A stretch of DNA of 64,000 nucleotides from Hydractinia symbiolongicarpus (lineage: Eukaryota > Cnidaria > Hydrozoa > Anthoathecata > Hydractiniidae). Both the position numbers and the translations under genes were made by a program. Below the pieces are notes generated by a model. The model was not told the origin of the DNA. It did not search any database and saw only the letters and a program-made list of their open reading frames with translations. Of the stretch, positions 60,232-64,000 are shown in pieces. The stretch spans positions 3,782,001-3,846,000 of the forward strand of contig NC_079887.1 in assembly GCF_029227915.1 (NCBI RefSeq). Reading direction: 5' to 3'. Every line of letters begins with the position of its first letter. The first letter of the stretch is position 1.

Positions 60232-61246
60232 ATACAAAGAAAGTAACCAGGGAGTAAACTCATTTTCTGAACGATTTTTTATATTATTTTTTCACCACTA
60301 AAACGCATGAGACTTGTAGTTTTCAAAAATGTTTTCATTTTTGTTGGGACGCTGAATAAAAGAAGTTTAATCGCCGGCAAACGAAAACCCGCCATTTCCC
60401 GTAAACCCCGGACTCGGTCCGTATAGTGAAAAGTATACAAAGAAAGTACCCATGGAGTAAACTCATTTCCAGAACGATTTTTTAAATTATCTTTTCACCA
60501 CTAAAACGCATGAGACTTGTAGTTTTCAAAAATGTTTTCATTTTTGATGAGACGCTGAATAAAAGAAGTTTAATCGCCGCCATAGGAAAACCTGCGTTTT
60601 CCCGTAAATCCCGGACTCGGCCCGTATAGTCATAAGTACACAAAGAAAGTACCCAGGGAGTAAACTCATTTCCCCAACGATTTTTTATATTATTATTTCA
60701 CCACTAAAGCCCATGAGACTTGTAGTTTTTAAAAATGTTTTCATTTTTGATGAGACGCTGAATAAAAGGAGTTTAATCGCCGGCAAACAAAAACCCGCCA
60801 CTTCCCGTAAACCCCGGACTCGGTCCGTATAGTGAAAAGTATACCAAGAAAGTACCCAGGGAGTAAACTCATATCCCGAACGATTTTTTATATTATTTTT
60901 TCACCACTAAAACGCATGAGACTTGTAGTTTTTAAAAATGTTTTCATTTTTGTTGGGACGCTGAATAAAAGAAGTTTAATCGCCGGCAAACGAAAACCCG
61001 CCATTTCCCGTAAACCCCGGACTCGGTCCGTATAGTGAAAAGTATACAAAGAAAGTACCCAGGGAGTAAACTCATTTCCAGAACGATTTTTTAAATTATC
61101 TTTTCACCACTAAAACGCATGAGACTTGTAGTTTTCAAAAATGTTTTCATTTTTGATGAGACGCTGAATAAAAGAAGTTTAATCGCCGCCATAGGAAAAC
61201 CTGCGGTTTCCCGTAAATCCCGGACTCGGCCCGTATAGTCATAAGT

Positions 61247-61448
61247 ACACAAAGAAAGTACCCAGGGAGTAAACTCATTTCCCCAACGATTTTTTATATT
61301 ATTATTCACCACTAAAGCCCATGAGACTTGTAGTTTTTAAAAATGTTTTCATTTTTGATGAGACGCTGAATAAAAGGAGTTTAATCGCCGACAAACAAAA
61401 ACCCGCCATTTCCCGTAAACCCCGGACTCGGTCCGTATAGTCAAAAGT
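61247..61448 (+). repeat. 202-bp monomer, 1-bp deletion
   Basis: ATTATTCACCAC near 61303 has one T fewer than ATTATTTCACCAC in its relatives. This is a private change. Confidence 0.9.
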
Positions 61449-62666
61449 ATACAAAGAAAGTACCCAGGGAGTAAACTCATTTCCAGAACGATTTTTTAAA
61501 TTATCTTTTCACCACTAAAACGCATGAGACTTGTAGTTTTCAAAAATGTTTTCATTTTTGATGAGACGCTGAATAAAAGAAGTTTAATCGCCGCCATAGG
61601 AAAACCTGCGGTTTCCCGTAAATCCCGGACTCGGCCCGTATAGTCATAAGTACACAAAGAAAGTACCCAGGGAGTAAACTCATTTCCCCAACGATTTTTT
61701 ATATTATTATTTCACCACTAAAGCCCATGAGACTTGTAGTTTTTAAAAATGTTTTCATTTTTGATGAGACGCTGAATAAAAGGAGTTTAATCGCCGGCAA
61801 ACAAAAACCCGCCATTTCCCGTAAACCCCGGACTCGGTCCGTATAGTCAAAAGTGTACAAAGAAAGTACCCAGGCAGTAAACTCATTTCCCGAACGATTT
61901 TTTATATTATTTTTTCACCACTAAAACGCATGAGACTTGTAGTTTTTAAAAATGTTTTCATTTTTGATGGGACGCTGAATAAAAGAAGTTTAATCGCCGG
62001 CAAACGAAAACCCGCCATTTCCCGTAAACCCCGGACTCGGTCCGTGTAGTGAAAAGTATACCAAGAAAGTACCCAGGGAGTAAACTCATTTCCCGAACGA
62101 TTTTTTATATTATTATTTCACCACTAAAGCCCATGAGACTTGTAGTTTTTAAAAATGTTTTCATTTTTGATGAGACGCTGAATAAAAGAAGTTTAATCGC
62201 TGGCAAACGAAAACCCGCCACTTCCCGTAAACCCCGGACTCGGTCCGTATAGTCTAAAGTATACAAAGAAAGTACCCAGGGAGTAAACTCATTTCCCGAA
62301 CGTTTTTTTAAATTATTTTTTCACCACTAAAACGCATGAGACTTGTAGTTTTCAAAAATGTTTTCATTTTTGATGAGACGCTGAATAAAAGAAGTTTAAT
62401 CGCCAGCAAACGAAAACCTGCGATTTCCCGTAAATCCCGGACTCGGCCCGTATAGTCAAAAGTATACAAAGAAAGTAACCAGGGAGTAAACTCATTTTCT
62501 GAACGATTTTTTATATTATTTTTTCACCACTAAAACGCATGAGACTTGTAGTTTTTAAAAATATTTTCATTTTTGATGGGACGCTGAATAAAAGAAGTTT
62601 AATCGCCGGCAAACGAAAACCCGCCATTTCCCGTAAACCCGGGACTCGGTCCGTATAGTGAAAAGT

Positions 62667-62868
62667 ATACCAAGAAAGTACCCAGGGAGTAAACTCATTT
62701 CCAGAACGATTTTTTAAATTATCTTTTCACCACTAAAACGCATGAGACTTGTAGTTTTCAAAAATGTTTTCATTTTTGATGAGACGCTGAATAAAAGAAG
62801 TTTAATCGCCGGCATAGAAAACCTGCGGTTTCCCGTAAATCCCGGACTCGGCCCGTATATTCATAAGT
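62667..62868 (+). repeat. 202-bp monomer, inherited deletion
   Basis: Carries the CATAGAAAACC deletion near 62815 seen at 59563-59764, and starts ATACCAAG like it. Confidence 0.9.
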
Positions 62869-63071
62869 ACACAAAGAAAGTACCCAGGGAGTAAACTCAT
62901 TTCCCGAACGATTTTTTATATTATTATTTCACCACTAAAGCCCATGAGACTTGTAGTTTTTAAAAATGTTTTCATTTTTGATGAGACGCTGAATAAAAGG
63001 AGTTTAATCGCCGGCAAACGAAAACCCGCCACTTCCCGTAAACCCCGGACTCGGTCCGTATAGTCAAAAGT

Positions 63072-63335
63072 ATACAAAGAAAGTACCCAGGGAGTAAACT
63101 CATTTCCCGAACGATTTTTTAAATTATTTTTTCACCACTAAAACGCATGAGACTTGTAGTTTTCAAAAATGTTTTCATTTTTGATGAGACGCTTAATGAA
63201 AGAGGTTTAATCGCCGGCAGTTTTCAAAAATGTTTTCATTTTTGATGAGACGCTGAATAAAAGAAGTTTAATCGCCAGCAAACGAAAACCTGCGATTTCC
63301 CGTAAATCCCGGACTCGGCCCGTATAGTCAAAAGT
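63072..63335 (+). repeat. 264-bp long unit 30
   Basis: Matches 59968, 3104 bp later. Last long unit in the window. Confidence 0.95.
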
Positions 63336-63944
63336 ATACAAAGAAAGTAACCAGGGAGTAAACTCATTTTCTGAACGATTTTTTATATTATTTTTTCACC
63401 ACTAAAACGCATGAGACTTGTAGTTTTCAAAAATGTTTTCATTTTTGTTGGGACGCTGAATAAAAGAAGTTTAATCGCCGGCAAACGAAAACCCGCCATT
63501 TCCCGTAAACCCCGGACTCGGTCCGTATAGTGAAAAGTATACAAAGAAAGTACCCATGGAGTAAACTCATTTCCAGAACGATTTTTTAAATTATCTTTTC
63601 ACCACTAAAACGCATGAGACTTGTAGTTTTCAAAAATGTTTTCATTTTTGATGAGACGCTGAATAAAAGAAGTTTAATCGCCGCCATAGGAAAACCTGCG
63701 TTTTCCCGTAAATCCCGGACTCGGCCCGTATAGTCATAAGTACACAAAGAAAGTACCCAGGGAGTAAACTCATTTCCCCAACGATTTTTTATATTATTAT
63801 TTCACCACTAAAGCCCATGAGACTTGTAGTTTTTAAAAATGTTTTCATTTTTGATGAGACGCTGAATAAAAGGAGTTTAATCGCCGGCAAACAAAAACCC
63901 GCCACTTCCCGTAAACCCCGGACTCGGTCCGTATAGTGAAAAGT

Positions 63945-64000
63945 ATACCAAGAAAGTACCCAGGGAGTAAACTCATATCCCGAACGATTTTTTATATTAT
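63945..64000 (+). repeat. Partial monomer at right edge
   Basis: First 56 bases of a unit with ATACCAAG and CATATCCCG, matching 60841. It shows that the array continues beyond the window. Confidence 0.95.

Larger units (their letters stand above)
59360..62463. repeat. 15-unit HOR (3104 bp), copy 1
   Basis: Units 59360, 59563 (202), 59765, 59968 (264), 60232, 60435, 60638, 60841, 61044, 61247 (202), 61449, 61652, 61855, 62058, 62261. Nominal length 3106, minus two single-base deletions. Marks: AAAATATTTTC, CATAGAAAACC, CCACTTCCCG, CCCATGGAG, GCCGCCATAGG, TTTCCCCAACG and CATATCCCG. It overlaps the end of the preceding HOR. Confidence 0.87.
1..64000. repeat. 203-bp satellite array, whole window
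   Basis: Every part of the window is the same repeat. The motif [AT]ACAAAGAAAGTACCC recurs at 1, 204, 407, 671, 874, 1077, 1280 and so on to 63945, spaced 203 bp except for thirty 264-bp steps and four 202-bp steps. That gives 306 full units and a 56-base remainder, all in one orientation. Units differ by substitutions at about a dozen linked variable sites but hardly ever in length. No unique DNA, transposon, inversion or gene interrupts the array, and both ends are open, so the true array is longer than 64 kb. Arrays of this size are normally centromeric, pericentromeric or heterochromatic in eukaryotes; which applies here is inference. The phase used for unit starts is arbitrary. Confidence 0.99.
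62464..64000. repeat. 15-unit HOR, copy 2, cut by window edge
   Basis: Units 62464, 62667 (202), 62869, 63072 (264), 63336, 63539, 63742 and the partial 63945. They repeat 59360 onward, including the shared deletion in CATAGAAAACC, CCCATGGAG at 63555 and CATATCCCG in the final partial unit. The first unit is a mosaic: GTAACCAGG/TTCTGAACG at the left, AAAATATTTTC/GATGGGACG at the right. Confidence 0.87.

Noticed and set aside
1-64000. CRISPR array
   Set aside because: Repeats are directly adjacent with no unique spacers, and the unit is 203 bp.
1-64000. rDNA spacer subrepeats or a telomeric or subtelomeric tract
   Set aside because: No rRNA gene sequence, no telomere motif and no change of repeat type anywhere in the window. 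Large spacer subrepeat arrays would be broken by rRNA genes.
1-64000. Naming the species or the satellite family
   Set aside because: I found no similarity I could trust to known centromeric satellites from memory. The length and motifs alone do not settle the clade.

Overview
This window is one uninterrupted tandem satellite array. Reading it by phase gives 306 complete head-to-tail units, all in the same orientation, plus a 56-base partial unit at the right edge. I see no gene, RNA gene, mobile element, unique DNA or inversion anywhere in the 64 kb. The basic unit is 203 bp, about 38% G+C. Thirty units are 264 bp long because they carry a 61-bp internal duplication. The sum 306 x 203 + 30 x 61 - 4 gives exactly the distance to the last unit start (63945). 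The only length changes I found are four single-base deletions.

The setting is a eukaryotic heterochromatin block, of the kind found at centromeres, pericentromeres or large interstitial satellite blocks. I cannot name the organism. The monomer is not one I recognise, and I found no canonical CENP-B box. The consensus has 11 CpG in 203 bp against about 7 expected from its base composition, which fits a genome with little CpG decay or an array that is homogenised quickly.

Layout: 1-3979 is an 8-unit higher-order repeat (HOR). 3980-5196 is a patch of diverged monomers. 5197-7023 is relatives of the first block. 7024-9459 is a 6-unit block twice. 9460-14433 is a 4-unit (873 bp) HOR in five and a half copies. 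14434-19630 is mixed 3-, 4- and 7-unit repeats. 19631-25091 includes an 8-unit (1685 bp) block twice. 25092-30775 is short rearranged blocks. 30776-38205 is an 18-unit (3715 bp) block twice, nearly identical. 38003-40966 is a 7-unit (1482 bp) block twice. 40967-47158 is a 13- to 16-unit block twice. 47159-51076 is an 8-unit (1624 bp) repeat. 51077-59967 is a roughly 20-unit block twice (period 4649). 59360-64000 is a 15-unit block with a second copy running off the edge.

Above this level, the monomer order of about 8.9-20.7 kb reappears at about 41-52 kb, so the array also shows a very large duplication about 32 kb apart. Joins between blocks often fall inside mosaic monomers whose two halves belong to different subtypes, the signature expected of unequal crossover. 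The monomer carries two or three short dyads, including a 9-bp-arm hairpin that is doubled in every 264-bp unit, and an AATAAA in most copies. The short open frames seen on both strands are products of the repeat and are not annotated as genes.
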